DNA of 64,000 nt from Holophagae bacterium (GTDB lineage Bacteria; Acidobacteriota; Holophagae; Acanthopleuribacterales; Acanthopleuribacteraceae): contig JAJCXM010000019.1 of NCBI GenBank assembly GCA_029263455.1, positions 124,001 to 188,000 of the forward strand, read 5' to 3'. The notes beneath the pieces were generated by a model. It searched no databases, had not been told where the DNA came from, and saw only the letters and a list, made by a program, of their open reading frames with translations. The position numbers were made by a program, and so were the translations under genes. Positions 28,001 through 37,094 of the stretch are shown piece by piece (the first letter of the stretch is position 1; every line of letters begins with the position of its first letter).

Positions 28001-30722
28001 GGTACTTGGCTGGACCCGTTGTGAAATCGCTTTCCACTAAGTTGGCATGCCACTCACGTCGATACACTCGCGTTCTAACTTCATGGCCGGCAATGGGCTT
28101 TCCATCGAAGCCTAGAACAATCGATTGTGGTTTGATTAACTTATGGCCCTTAATCACTCGATCTAACTTCAGCCCGAGCGCAAACGGAGGTAAAACAAGA
28201 ACCCGCTTTGTGGCCGTGACCGTCTGTTCATCAGCGCCTTCCACCGTCGCTTCAATCACATAACGACGCGGTTCACCACTTAACTCTTGGGTTGGGTCAA
28301 TCTTGACCGTTGACCCACCATTGTCGTCAGTGCGATCAAAAAACTGCTGAGTCTCACGAGAAATCGGAGGCATGTTCCCTCGAAACCTTTCGTCGGAGGA
28401 GAACAGGAAACCGGGAAACGATTTGGGCTGGAAGCGGTATGGAAATGGCGTGATCTGCCAACTCACCTGATGATCGACAACCCGACCACCGGCGTAGAAT
28501 TCCGCGGTTAGGTTTACGTCAAAAGAGCGGTCCAGCGGTGTCTCGTCCGGACCATCAAGAAGGACTTCAAATCGGGGAATGCGATAGGCTTCTTTAGCGA
28601 AGCTTGCCCAACCAACCCAACGATCATCGGTCAGGTCATGCAGCTGTACTTCGTAATTTCCTGTTGGCGCATCTTCTAGCTCAAAGGCATGGTAGAAGCT
28701 GCCATAGACAGTCAATTCAAGCGGAAATGTCCACTGCTGCGCTCCCGGTCCCCGAACAACTAATTGCCATTTGCCATCGGTGACGGTTTCGATGCGATCC
28801 TTAATCAGACGCCTGAGATAGCCCTTAATGTGAACCACCTCTTCTGGACGGTACATAGGTCGTTCGGGAGCAATAAATGCCCGTATTTCCGCTTTGTCTT
28901 TGGATGTCTGTGGACTGCGATTCAACCAAGACAGGTAGCGTGCGCCTGAGCCATACCAATGATTATCATCAAACGAAGGTGGCGGTAATTCGGGATCAAT
29001 GACTAGCGTATCTTGCCCGTTGCGGACGGAAACCCGCGAAACATATATCTCTTGCGATTTATCATGGACAAACCTGATCTTGCCACTGGCATCCGTTTTT
29101 CCGCGCAAGATAATATGACGCGTGCCATCGGCATCATCATTGCCTTCAATCACAACTTCAGCACCTGCTACCGGGTCAGCACTCTTCAAGGACGTCACAA
29201 AAAAGACGACCGCACCCTCTTCTTCGATCGAAGTCACGTTTAGATCGGTTACTTGTATGCGCGCGTACCGTCTTTGGTTTTCCGATCCCAATAATCGGTA
29301 ACCTACTAAATAGGTGCCAGGCTTTTCCTTTCCAGAAATTTCCGTGAGCATCTCGGTGATGTTGACACCAAAAACATGTGATCCCATGGTGGGCCGCAAT
29401 GGCGTGGCAACAACTCTAGAAATAAGCGGACTGCCCAGCAGTTGAATTTGGTTTGACATATCCGTCGCGTAATCGGGTTCTTCACCCGGGCCCGGAGGTC
29501 GCTGATCTTCGTTAACACTCACACCACGCCGCGGAAACGGCCAAAAATTGCGGTCTAATGCACCGATCTTGAAGATCCTTAAGTCGATCGCATCGTATCC
29601 TCGTCCCTCCAATGGGATTTGTTGCGGTCCATACGTCTCCAGGATCCCTTGTTCTTGACGCCATCGAAGATAGGGCGTCTGGCTTTGATAGGCAAAAAAC
29701 AAACTGGATGGACCAAACTCGTCTAAGCTACGGTCCGATTGATCCCGGATTGGCGTGTGAGCAATGTCTATACGATAGAGGCGTTCGCGATCACACTCAA
29801 AATGTAACAGGATGCGGTTGCCACTCAAATCCGCGCTTAGGTTTCTCACCTGAGGTTCAAAACGCACCATGCGTTTGACGTCAGCCAAATCAAATTTTTC
29901 GGGCGCTGCACTGAACTCGAGAAACAGCGGCGAGCTTCCAGTACCAGCATGAATAACCTGCTGTGCAGAATACATACTGCCATTGACCGCAATGGGATAA
30001 CGAATTGAATGTGTACCAGCCGCAATTAATCGAAAGCGTGGACGGGTCTGCACCCGAAAACTAGCAAGCGAACGCTGATCCTTTTCGTTCAAAGACAGTT
30101 TGAGTCTGATTTCAATAGCCTGCCCAAAACTAATTTCTTCATTAAGGTGCACGACATAAGCAGACCGGTCCTGCAATGACGCGCGCTCGAGTTTCTTCAC
30201 CACAAAATTCTTATGCGTCAAGATACGTGTAGATTCCGAGCTCAGTCCGGGCAACTCCTGAACGCGAAAGCTCAGCATTTCGGCCAGGCGCTGCGGTTGA
30301 ATCGCATAGGCGAACTCGAAGCTGAAATCACGTATCGGATCGAGATTTGTAGCACCTGCTCGTGGATTCATAACGACAGGCGCCGACATAAATGTCACCA
30401 AATCGAACGTCTTCTTACCAATCGTCAAACGATATTTCTCCAGCGCTGGCCAAGCGGTCGTAGGATTGAATTGTAGGGTTCGACGATCAACCCAGCCCCA
30501 ATCGCCCGGGTGACTGGGGTTCAAATTGACAACCCCATCCGGGTTATCCAGTGGACCATAATCAACCGGACCTTCATCGTCTGGGAAGAACAATGTAATT
30601 GGGTCATAGCCCCTTAGATAACTCTCTGGTACAAGCGTTACCTTCTTTTGCCCCAACTGATGGCTTTGAGCAAACGTAAATAGTGATATCAGGCAAAAAG
30701 GGCCAACTATGATTGATCTCAT
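25020..30722 (-). CDS. yfhM: Bacterial alpha-2-macroglobulin with intact thioester motif
   Basis: At 1900 residues it is longer than E. coli YfhM (about 1650). It has a signal peptide, a run of MG beta-sandwich domains (~30-1150, with 'FIAPERPMYRPEEVVHIKGYLR' type MG boundaries), the 'LPDNLTEFAVRAIATD' region, and the thioester site GCAEQ near residue 1414 inside the helical TED domain, then further MG-like domains. The Cys-Gln thioester traps attacking proteases in periplasmic macroglobulins. No lipobox Cys follows the signal peptide, so unlike E. coli YfhM it appears soluble unless held by a partner. AAGGAG lies seven bases before ATG 30722. The ATG overlaps the upstream gene's TGA. Confidence 0.95.
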   Translation of the reverse strand: MRSIIVGPFCLISLFTFAQSHQLGQKKVTLVPESYLRGYDPITLFFPDDEGPVDYGPLDNPDGVVNLNPSHPGDWGWVDRRTLQFNPTTAWPALEKYRLTIGKKTFDLVTFMSAPVVMNPRAGATNLDPIRDFSFEFAYAIQPQRLAEMLSFRVQELPGLSSESTRILTHKNFVVKKLERASLQDRSAYVVHLNEEISFGQAIEIRLKLSLNEKDQRSLASFRVQTRPRFRLIAAGTHSIRYPIAVNGSMYSAQQVIHAGTGSSPLFLEFSAAPEKFDLADVKRMVRFEPQVRNLSADLSGNRILLHFECDRERLYRIDIAHTPIRDQSDRSLDEFGPSSLFFAYQSQTPYLRWRQEQGILETYGPQQIPLEGRGYDAIDLRIFKIGALDRNFWPFPRRGVSVNEDQRPPGPGEEPDYATDMSNQIQLLGSPLISRVVATPLRPTMGSHVFGVNITEMLTEISGKEKPGTYLVGYRLLGSENQRRYARIQVTDLNVTSIEEEGAVVFFVTSLKSADPVAGAEVVIEGNDDADGTRHIILRGKTDASGKIRFVHDKSQEIYVSRVSVRNGQDTLVIDPELPPPSFDDNHWYGSGARYLSWLNRSPQTSKDKAEIRAFIAPERPMYRPEEVVHIKGYLRRLIKDRIETVTDGKWQLVVRGPGAQQWTFPLELTVYGSFYHAFELEDAPTGNYEVQLHDLTDDRWVGWASFAKEAYRIPRFEVLLDGPDETPLDRSFDVNLTAEFYAGGRVVDHQVSWQITPFPYRFQPKSFPGFLFSSDERFRGNMPPISRETQQFFDRTDDNGGSTVKIDPTQELSGEPRRYVIEATVEGADEQTVTATKRVLVLPPFALGLKLDRVIKGHKLIKPQSIVLGFDGKPIAGHEVRTRVYRREWHANLVESDFTTGPAKYQTDVVDTLVKETLATSTESALTHEFDMQESGVYVIEITARDQLGRLQTVRGDVLILGESPVTWDKKKELLFDVVWDKSKYDPGEQAQLVLKPPFQRGRALVVVEDKAETTYHWVHIKNGQGVFTIRVNGDMAPRIPVYVLAMRGRLDRNNSTVPDAFFKPKTVGSSSWLNVKPKSLQMKLALNHAVKNLPGSKMKMQIELTDPDGEPLDGEVTLWLVDRAVLALAKEMDLNPVDTFLRDGYRWIRLRDGRNEVIGELPLEELPGGDGAAKSEESLFERVTVRKNFKTVPYYNPHIDVKGGQAELEIELPDNLTEFAVRAIATDGNRRFALAKSRLAIRLPVIVQAALPRFVRHGDEFVAGGIGRVVEGEGGKGRVELQIEGLETASGTSWDVDWQPNTAQQLYLPMKVVADAAAPGQDANTITFQMAVERSSDGSRDAFKVNLPVLADRAWINEESFGEATLGVVTPLLNPQENVLPGSMKRSLLVAADPALVRMIMGLEYLRRYPYGCAEQRVSRLYPEVALKQVLAAVGVNDRAPEMQRWMDDTLLFLKEAQSESGLFGYWPGSTGYVGLTAYVCEFLLEAEKAGYLVDAGLLDRGLRALAEALRSDSRFLIKAHAYSERTFALATLAKAGRLDRSYAFELASRGQNLTLESEAKVLYVLATHNLRTDANKSLIEDLERSLIFTLKDNQRVFTGLQYRSTSWGGRIHSSEVRTVAEVMRALYAVDKNHSSVPILKQALLDGAGNNGWGSTNANAAAILALRDLPEGSGLGGGSLDLRHPSKPVRSFELRESMFTQIDIAADEVGQLVLQGVDKPALLWQRLDYLPAGPGSLTQATASGFAVDRTWLVFKDLDAPAIRTQVTAGSALEVQVGDVVEEYTRVVNAEDRVYVAISIPFAAGFDPLNANLATAPPEATPQGQLSKEPTYIRFSDDQIVYFYNELPAGSYDFFVRLKASFEGTYTQPPAFAEMMYQQAVMGRSPGSSVVISAKQKD

Positions 30723-33700
30723 CGTGTTTCTCCTTCGCCAAAGCCCTTTAGTATTTCGTCCGGAATCTCAATTCGGGTGGCCCTGCCCTGAACCGTCACT
30801 TGATAGTCGACCGGCTCTTCATCTGCCAAAACCACGATGTAATAGTCACCTGGCTCCATCATTTCGATAGCCAATGGTCCTTCAGCCAAGAGTCTTTGCT
30901 GATTGTCGAATATTTTGATCTGAGCCTCGCCGGATCGCGTCACAACGCCGACCCCAATATTGCTTTCTTCCTCTATCGTCAACACATACGCGTGCACTTC
31001 GCCAGGCTTAAGCCAACGAGATTCGCTTAAACCATCGCCTAACGGCCACAAAGGTTCGTTACGGATGTTGACCGTACCGCCCACTTGCCCTCGGCGCGTT
31101 CTTTGTCTAATCACGTATTCTGCCTTGTCTGCGAGATGGAGTATGACGGGAGTTAGACCATGATCAATGGCTAAAGCCTTATCATCACGATAGACACTTA
31201 GGACCGAAGCGACCTCTGATCTAATGGCCAACAAACCGGGTTGATCTGCTTGAAAACGCCATGCGTTGATACCGGACACCACCGGGTTATCACCCAATTT
31301 GGCCTGGGCCATAGCCGTTAATTCATTGGGAAAAAGACCATTCATTTCACCATATTGCTCCCAAACCAAATACCACCCAGCATTTTCGGGGATATGAAGT
31401 ATGCCGTTTAAATGCTGTCCTGCCTGTAATTCCGTAACAGACACGCGCTTGCCTTTGGCTGTCAACACCATGCCCCGTTCGCCATCGCACAACATCTTTA
31501 GCTGAGGCGAATCGCTACCGCTAGGTAAGGAAATCGCCAAGACCCCGGGACCATTCCAATAGCCCTCGAGTCCGCCACGTAAATTTTGCTCACTAACGGG
31601 CATAACGGGATCGACCGCTGTGATTTCAAAACTAATGTTCTTGTCAGTTGTGTTCCAAATACGTATTTGTTTGATCATGGACGTTGAATGCCAAACCGAC
31701 GATTGCTCAAAAGCATGGAACGAGCTCGATCCATCAGCCGAAAGCGCGTCAAATACCAAACCGGCGGGACCGGTCAGCATGAATCCTTTCGGTTCAGACC
31801 ACGACATAGTCGCGACCGTTCCTGTTTTCAGATCTAAGCGATCCACAACATCTTTGACCTCAAGTGCCTTGAAATTATGGACTTCAAAATCAACCCGCCC
31901 TAACGGTGCATTTGGCTTGGATGAGATGAAAGTGAGGTGCCGTCCAACCTTATGGGGTAACAAGATGCCCTTCGATGTCTCGGCTAGCTGGCTCCAATCA
32001 AAAACATCAGCTAATCCGTAATTCGCAGACAGCAAACCCTGTGGGGATGACAATTGGATCAGCGCGTTTTCATTGGCAGCCACGCCAGCCTCGACACGAT
32101 ATAGGTCGCCCCAATCACGACTCTCCAACGGAAATCGTCCCAATGTCAGTGGACTCAACTCAAATTCCTTTGCATTGATGACCCAAATCTGTTTTTGGCT
32201 CATATCGAGCGCCGTTGACTCACGAAAAACTGGATTGTCTCGGCTTGCACGCCAAATGCTGCTGGTGCTGCTCAATGTCTCTGTTGAATTCGAATCAAAC
32301 TTATAAACACCAGCAGAGAAACGCCTTTTCTTGTCGACGGTCAAGGCATCGGGAATTACGGATTGCCCAGTCAGCATAATTTCGTCGTCTGTTTCACAAA
32401 CACACCACACTTCATATTGCTGCTCATAAGCCAACCAATCCAACTGCTTCTCGCCACTGCCAAGTTCTTTGCCACCGGCATGTACAGAAAGTCTGCCGGG
32501 ACAACCGCTTACGCGAATCACCTCACCCGCTCCAGTTGTTGTGATGGGTATGACGACGGTGCCTTCAACACCTGCTTCTTTCTCTGTCAACGGTAGTGTC
32601 GCTGCAGGCCATCGCTTCACCAGTCTCGGTTGCAGGCGGAAATGGGCTGTTCCTGTGGTCCTGCCTTGTGATTTCACTTTTACGCGATATCGACCTGGTT
32701 CGAGGCTCAAGTTGAGGTCAATATTCCAATCATTATTGGCGTCGTCCTGTTCAGCAACAAGTCTTCCAGACGCATCATAAACCTCAACCTGGACGTCAAC
32801 CGCGCCCATTGAGGTCAGCTTCACTTGGCTCTGCCGACCAATGGCCATTTCGAGTTCGGCCGGGAAACGCCTCACGTCAACGGGAACACCAAGCGCCAAG
32901 AGCTGGCTTTTCACGCTGAATTGATAGCTGAAAAGGTCGTCTTCTTCGGCTCTGCTGACTTGCAACTGATATTTGCCTTCAGCCAGATTGATTTCTTGTT
33001 CCTGACCACCAAGAACGCTTTGATTAAGTCCTTCGCCTTTAACTTCCATACGCATGCCGCGTTCCAGCTGGATTGTGGCCCGCAAATCCGCAGGCGCATC
33101 GATGTTAAATACGTCAGCCTCGCCCTTACGCCACATATGAGCCACAGTTTGGTTGAAAGAAATAACATGCGGGCCTTTGCCCTCTAGCCTGGCCTCGTCC
33201 ATCACTTGGCTGTAGCCCAGAATACGACGACTCTCAATCGCTTCGGGCAGCGATATCAACTTATAAGCGCCCGCTTCTAATCTTAATCTCGTATTAGCAC
33301 TTTTCTGATTGGCGACGATGGGCCACTGATCTTGATCTTCAATGCGAAAGGAAAATGTCTTACCTAAGCCAAGGCCAAAGAACTTGTATTCCGCTCTATG
33401 GTCAATCGTAAAGGGAAGCGAGACCGCTGCGTCGGGAACAAGCGCATGTTTTTGGGGTATATCGATCAGTAGAGGCTCGCCTTCGGTCAGTTCTTCGCGT
33501 TTCAAATGCACCCCCAATCGCCCCTGGCTCTTGCCCAAGACCTGCACGGTCACCAAATATTCGCCCGGTCGAAGATACTGCTGAATTAACGCGTTACGTC
33601 CAATACCATTTTGGGACTGTAAAAAGAGTTTTGTCTGCACCCGTGTACGTAACGATAGCTGGGTTGCCAACCGCCCTGTCGTCTCCAAACGGTACAATGC

Positions 33701-35623
33701 AGGGTCCTGAACCTCTAAAACGAAATACTGGCTTTCTCCGCGTTTGAAGTCACGGTATAGAGGCCGATCGTTTTTTAGCCGAGCTAAGTCGAGCCCAAAC
33801 TCGGGAGGTACCGCATCGACTGACCAGCCTGGCGCAGACTCGCTATCCAAGTCGGCAATGACGGCATGATCACTGATGTTCTCGACCATCATGTCGTAGT
33901 TTCGGGCATTCGTTTTCTGCCGCGTACCAATTTCAAGGCCATTCAACTGGACCTTGACCGTTTCTTCCTCAAAATTGATCCAGCTCGTGTGTCCAAATCC
34001 TACGTTTAGATTAACAGACTCGGCAGGTTGCAAAGGTATCGCTATTGCATTCGTCAACTGCAATGGAAGCGGTCTAATGTCACTGCCAATGACCACACCA
34101 GATCGTTCAGGCACCCATAAGCTGTACCATCTTTCGGATTTGGGCAGCGACACATCCGTCCAAGTTAGATGGGTCAAACGGCCTTCGTTGATTTCGTATT
34201 TTTCTAGCGATAATTGATGATGGGTAGAAGTGAATACAAAGGAGATGGGACCCTTGAGTAAAGGTCGCAGAGTTAACTTATATAGGCCTGCAATGAGATT
34301 TACCTGATCGCCAGGACGGCGGTAAACAGGGCGCGGAGTGGCATCGGATCGTTCTAGCAGAGCTGGCTCGATGGCAAACTCGAAAGTGCCGCCTAAATCT
34401 TCAATGATGCGGATCGCGTATTGACCATCGGTTTTTATGTGCATGAACAGTGACGATTCACCGTGTAGATTTGTTCGTCGAGCTATTGACTGGCTTGAGC
34501 TGGCCTCAAGGACCTGCATGCGAACCGGCGTTTCTTGTTTCGGATGCGTTAAGATAGCCGTCACATCTAAGGCGTCATCCCCCATCTTTGACTGATGGAC
34601 CGACACGAAATAGTTACCAACTTCACTATCTAAACGATAAAGTTGCTGATTTTGTAGAAAAACGAGCTCTACCTCAGCGCCGGGCTCCGCTTCTACAAAC
34701 ACCCACTGCCAATCCGACGAAAACGAATAACTATCCTGACAAAGCGCAAACCTGGAATCCGAGTTAATTTCAGTCGTACGCTCATAATTGTGTCTGGAAT
34801 TGAATTGATTAAACGGCGCTCGATGGAGGCGTGCATTCTTCTTTTCTTGCCTGGATAACTCGATAAACTGCGCTTGTTTGGGAAGCAAGAAACTATCTCT
34901 ACCAAATGCAGAAACACGAAAGCTTCGACGGCCGCTCACTGCAAGTTTGGACACATCTAGGCGTAAATGCAGGGGACGACTCTCGTCGTTGCTGGTCCAC
35001 TTAGCCGACGGTCCTCCATAGACCACAAGTTGATATCGTCCTGCTGCTAGCTGACCATGAATTTCAAGGTAGGTCATCGGCTTACCAGGCACCGCACTGA
35101 ACGTTTGCCTGGTTTTGGCTATGTCTAAGACCCAGCCACCATTCAACACTAAAAAAGCGTCTTGCAAGTGGCGCCCGAACAATTCCAATTGGAAGGGTTC
35201 TTGTCTTGGAATATCGATCCAATAACGACGCGCCTGTAGATCGTTTAAGGTGTCCGTTTTCACAGCATAGCGCGTCAAGTTCTGTGTTTCTGGCTCCTGA
35301 AATTCAAATGCTTCAAGCGCAACGTCACCAGATGCCTTTTCGTGACAAACTGCTCGTAACAGGTAGGTTCCCTGATCAAGCATGACATCAATGCGACCAT
35401 CTTTTGATCCTGCCGTACCGTCACGAGAAACAACGCCCGCCATGCGGTCTACAAGTTCTAACTCAACGCCTTGTTCAGAATGACAAGAGAAGCTGTAGCG
35501 ACCCGCTAACGCCACATCGACTTTAACTTTCTGAACGCCTTTGGCTGGTACTTGACGACGATCAAGCACCACATCTTGGGCAAACAAGCTCAAAGAGCTG
35601 AGAATGATCAGCCATGAACGCAC
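30719..35623 (-). CDS. 1634-residue secreted beta-rich protein of unknown function, first gene of the macroglobulin operon
   Basis: GTG 35623 has GGAGG six bases upstream and opens a signal peptide (LIILSSLSLFAQ). The mature protein has no transmembrane helix that I can see. It appears to be a string of perhaps 12-15 beta-sandwich modules resembling pre-peptidase C-terminal (PPC) domains, with recurring patterns such as 'PGEYLVTVQVLG', 'EGKYQLQVSRAE', 'PGRYRVKVKSQG' and 'AGRYQLVVYGG'. I know no family of this length and recognise no enzyme motif. Its stop overlaps the macroglobulin start (ATGA), so it is made in fixed ratio with it. It could be a scaffold, a bait or a surface anchor for the lipobox-less macroglobulin; this is inference. 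Confidence 0.85.
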   Translation of the reverse strand: MRSWLIILSSLSLFAQDVVLDRRQVPAKGVQKVKVDVALAGRYSFSCHSEQGVELELVDRMAGVVSRDGTAGSKDGRIDVMLDQGTYLLRAVCHEKASGDVALEAFEFQEPETQNLTRYAVKTDTLNDLQARRYWIDIPRQEPFQLELFGRHLQDAFLVLNGGWVLDIAKTRQTFSAVPGKPMTYLEIHGQLAAGRYQLVVYGGPSAKWTSNDESRPLHLRLDVSKLAVSGRRSFRVSAFGRDSFLLPKQAQFIELSRQEKKNARLHRAPFNQFNSRHNYERTTEINSDSRFALCQDSYSFSSDWQWVFVEAEPGAEVELVFLQNQQLYRLDSEVGNYFVSVHQSKMGDDALDVTAILTHPKQETPVRMQVLEASSSQSIARRTNLHGESSLFMHIKTDGQYAIRIIEDLGGTFEFAIEPALLERSDATPRPVYRRPGDQVNLIAGLYKLTLRPLLKGPISFVFTSTHHQLSLEKYEINEGRLTHLTWTDVSLPKSERWYSLWVPERSGVVIGSDIRPLPLQLTNAIAIPLQPAESVNLNVGFGHTSWINFEEETVKVQLNGLEIGTRQKTNARNYDMMVENISDHAVIADLDSESAPGWSVDAVPPEFGLDLARLKNDRPLYRDFKRGESQYFVLEVQDPALYRLETTGRLATQLSLRTRVQTKLFLQSQNGIGRNALIQQYLRPGEYLVTVQVLGKSQGRLGVHLKREELTEGEPLLIDIPQKHALVPDAAVSLPFTIDHRAEYKFFGLGLGKTFSFRIEDQDQWPIVANQKSANTRLRLEAGAYKLISLPEAIESRRILGYSQVMDEARLEGKGPHVISFNQTVAHMWRKGEADVFNIDAPADLRATIQLERGMRMEVKGEGLNQSVLGGQEQEINLAEGKYQLQVSRAEEDDLFSYQFSVKSQLLALGVPVDVRRFPAELEMAIGRQSQVKLTSMGAVDVQVEVYDASGRLVAEQDDANNDWNIDLNLSLEPGRYRVKVKSQGRTTGTAHFRLQPRLVKRWPAATLPLTEKEAGVEGTVVIPITTTGAGEVIRVSGCPGRLSVHAGGKELGSGEKQLDWLAYEQQYEVWCVCETDDEIMLTGQSVIPDALTVDKKRRFSAGVYKFDSNSTETLSSTSSIWRASRDNPVFRESTALDMSQKQIWVINAKEFELSPLTLGRFPLESRDWGDLYRVEAGVAANENALIQLSSPQGLLSANYGLADVFDWSQLAETSKGILLPHKVGRHLTFISSKPNAPLGRVDFEVHNFKALEVKDVVDRLDLKTGTVATMSWSEPKGFMLTGPAGLVFDALSADGSSSFHAFEQSSVWHSTSMIKQIRIWNTTDKNISFEITAVDPVMPVSEQNLRGGLEGYWNGPGVLAISLPSGSDSPQLKMLCDGERGMVLTAKGKRVSVTELQAGQHLNGILHIPENAGWYLVWEQYGEMNGLFPNELTAMAQAKLGDNPVVSGINAWRFQADQPGLLAIRSEVASVLSVYRDDKALAIDHGLTPVILHLADKAEYVIRQRTRRGQVGGTVNIRNEPLWPLGDGLSESRWLKPGEVHAYVLTIEEESNIGVGVVTRSGEAQIKIFDNQQRLLAEGPLAIEMMEPGDYYIVVLADEEPVDYQVTVQGRATRIEIPDEILKGFGEGETR

Positions 35624-35805
35624 ACATCACCTCCGGGGTCGTTTCGCTCGCATTTACAGGAGTTAGTACGGGTCAGATCATAACCCGTATTGCTTTGTTT
35701 TGGATGAATACAGCTTAGTTCAAATTCGCTTCCTACGGGCGTAAAAATGGGGTAAACAGTTTGTAGCGCTTATCTGCGAGACAAGACTTTGTTATGCGAT
35801 TGCCA

Positions 35806-35814
35806 TGCTAAAAT
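35806..35814 (+). promoter_or_regulatory. Candidate extended -10 promoter for the DUF6916-like gene
   Basis: TG-C-TAAAAT matches an extended -10 and lies 39 bases upstream of ATG 35854, with a GGAG ribosome site in between (about 9 bases before the ATG). The -35 region is poor, as is tolerated by extended -10 promoters. The rest of the 230-base divergent gap 35624-35853 shows only the GGAGG leader of the minus-strand operon. Confidence 0.35.
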
Positions 35815-35853
35815 ACCCGTTCAATAAACAATATTCTGGCGGAGCAATTAACC

Positions 35854-36150
35854 ATGGGTAAGATTCCAGATTTCGATACATTCGATAAATTATCTGGTCA
35901 ATCATTCAAAGCTACGCTGAACGACAAAGATTTTGAATTGATTTGCTGCCGCGTCAAGTCCGCTAGGGCACCCAAAGGCTATTCCTGTTTCGCTTTGCAT
36001 TTTCGGGGCGCCAAAGAATTTGCTTTTGAACAGCAAACGATCTCATTGGAACACGCCGACACTGGGCCCATGGATCTGTTTCTAGTACCGTTTGCCTTAG
36101 ATGAAGACGGATATCGCTACGAAGCGATCATTAACCAGAAAATCGATTGA
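35854..36150 (+). CDS. Small DUF6916-like protein
   Basis: The 98-residue protein has the pattern I associate with DUF6916: an N-terminal 'F..L.GQ.F', a central 'FALHFRGA' strand, then 'SLEHADTGPMDLFLVPF' and a C-terminal 'YRYEAIIN'. The function of that family is not known to me, but members recur next to tail-collar (microcystin-dependent-type) proteins, as here. No signal peptide or membrane helix is seen, so it is probably cytoplasmic, perhaps an assembly or loading factor (inference). A GGAG lies nine bases before the ATG. The Tat-signal gene follows after ~100 bases on the same strand. Confidence 0.75.
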   Translation: MGKIPDFDTFDKLSGQSFKATLNDKDFELICCRVKSARAPKGYSCFALHFRGAKEFAFEQQTISLEHADTGPMDLFLVPFALDEDGYRYEAIINQKID

Positions 36151-36253
36151 TTCTCAAGAACCAAGCCCAAGATATATGTGCGATACTGCATTATAAGATC
36201 GTTACTTGAATATAGGCAGGCGCGAGAGAGATGTTCACCGATTGGAGGACAGA

Positions 36254-37069
36254 ATGTTCAAAATGAAACGACGTAAGTTTGTGGCTCTGACAACAGCGGG
36301 CGTTCTTGGCGCGGTAACAGCAAAGGCTGAAAGCAGCTCACTTAAAGACGTCAAAGTGCCCCGAATCAAGAAACAAAAGAGCGATCAATTAAGCATCGGA
36401 TCTTGGGCAAAGCTCAATTCAACTGAGACAGCGCATCAAGCTTTAACACAGCCGGAGCTGGCGGGAAAAACACCATGGCAGCTTCAATCCAAAGCTGGCA
36501 ATCCCATGCTTGAACTTGATCAGGGTGCTCAATTCGCGTCGGGTTTGAGTAAAGGCGATCCCGAGTTTCTACAGCGAGGTGTTCGAGTAACTATTTACGG
36601 TCCTGAACCCCTACAAGAAACTTGGGCAAATGAGGGTATAAAACATTTCTCGTTATGGGGACGCACTGTTCCACTAAAGCGCGCACCTAAGGTACCACCA
36701 GTCCTCTTATGGAGATTCGAGCACAACGAGGCGCGAATCGCCAGCAGCTCACCAATTAGTTATACGGCCTCCATCGATGACAGCGGACTGGTCTTATACA
36801 GTGATCTTGATCGTGATGGCGACGGCTGGCATTCGCTTCGGTTCACCATGGACAACGATCCTGATTGGCCCTCTCTACAACGAGGCGCCTACCTAATAGG
36901 CTTAGCTAGTGGTCGCCAAGCCACCCTCCCAGACTGGAGCGCTTATGGATGGCATGCCAGTGATGAAGGTGATCAAGGTGAGCGTAAATACTTATTCACC
37001 AAACGTGGCACGGGGCTGGAGCTCGCCATGTTCCCCTATTTGGTTGTGGTGATTGACTACGCGAGTTGA
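36254..37069 (+). CDS. Tat-exported protein of unknown function
   Basis: ATG 36254 has GGAGG five bases upstream; the longer start at 36206 has none. The protein begins FKMKRRKFVALTTAG, a twin-arginine signal (R-R-x-F-V with a moderate hydrophobic stretch ending in an Ala-rich 'TAKAE'), so it is probably folded in the cytoplasm before export. The mature ~240 residues are beta-rich with many Trp ('RGVRVTIYGPEP', 'HFSLWGRTVP', 'ASGRQATLPDWSAYGW'). I recognise no enzyme motif and no metal-site cluster. Its place between the DUF6916-like gene and the collar cassette suggests a role in the same surface structure, by context only. Confidence 0.75.
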   Translation: MFKMKRRKFVALTTAGVLGAVTAKAESSSLKDVKVPRIKKQKSDQLSIGSWAKLNSTETAHQALTQPELAGKTPWQLQSKAGNPMLELDQGAQFASGLSKGDPEFLQRGVRVTIYGPEPLQETWANEGIKHFSLWGRTVPLKRAPKVPPVLLWRFEHNEARIASSSPISYTASIDDSGLVLYSDLDRDGDGWHSLRFTMDNDPDWPSLQRGAYLIGLASGRQATLPDWSAYGWHASDEGDQGERKYLFTKRGTGLELAMFPYLVVVIDYAS

Positions 37070-37094
37070 CTAGGTCTATTAATCTTGTTGCCCG

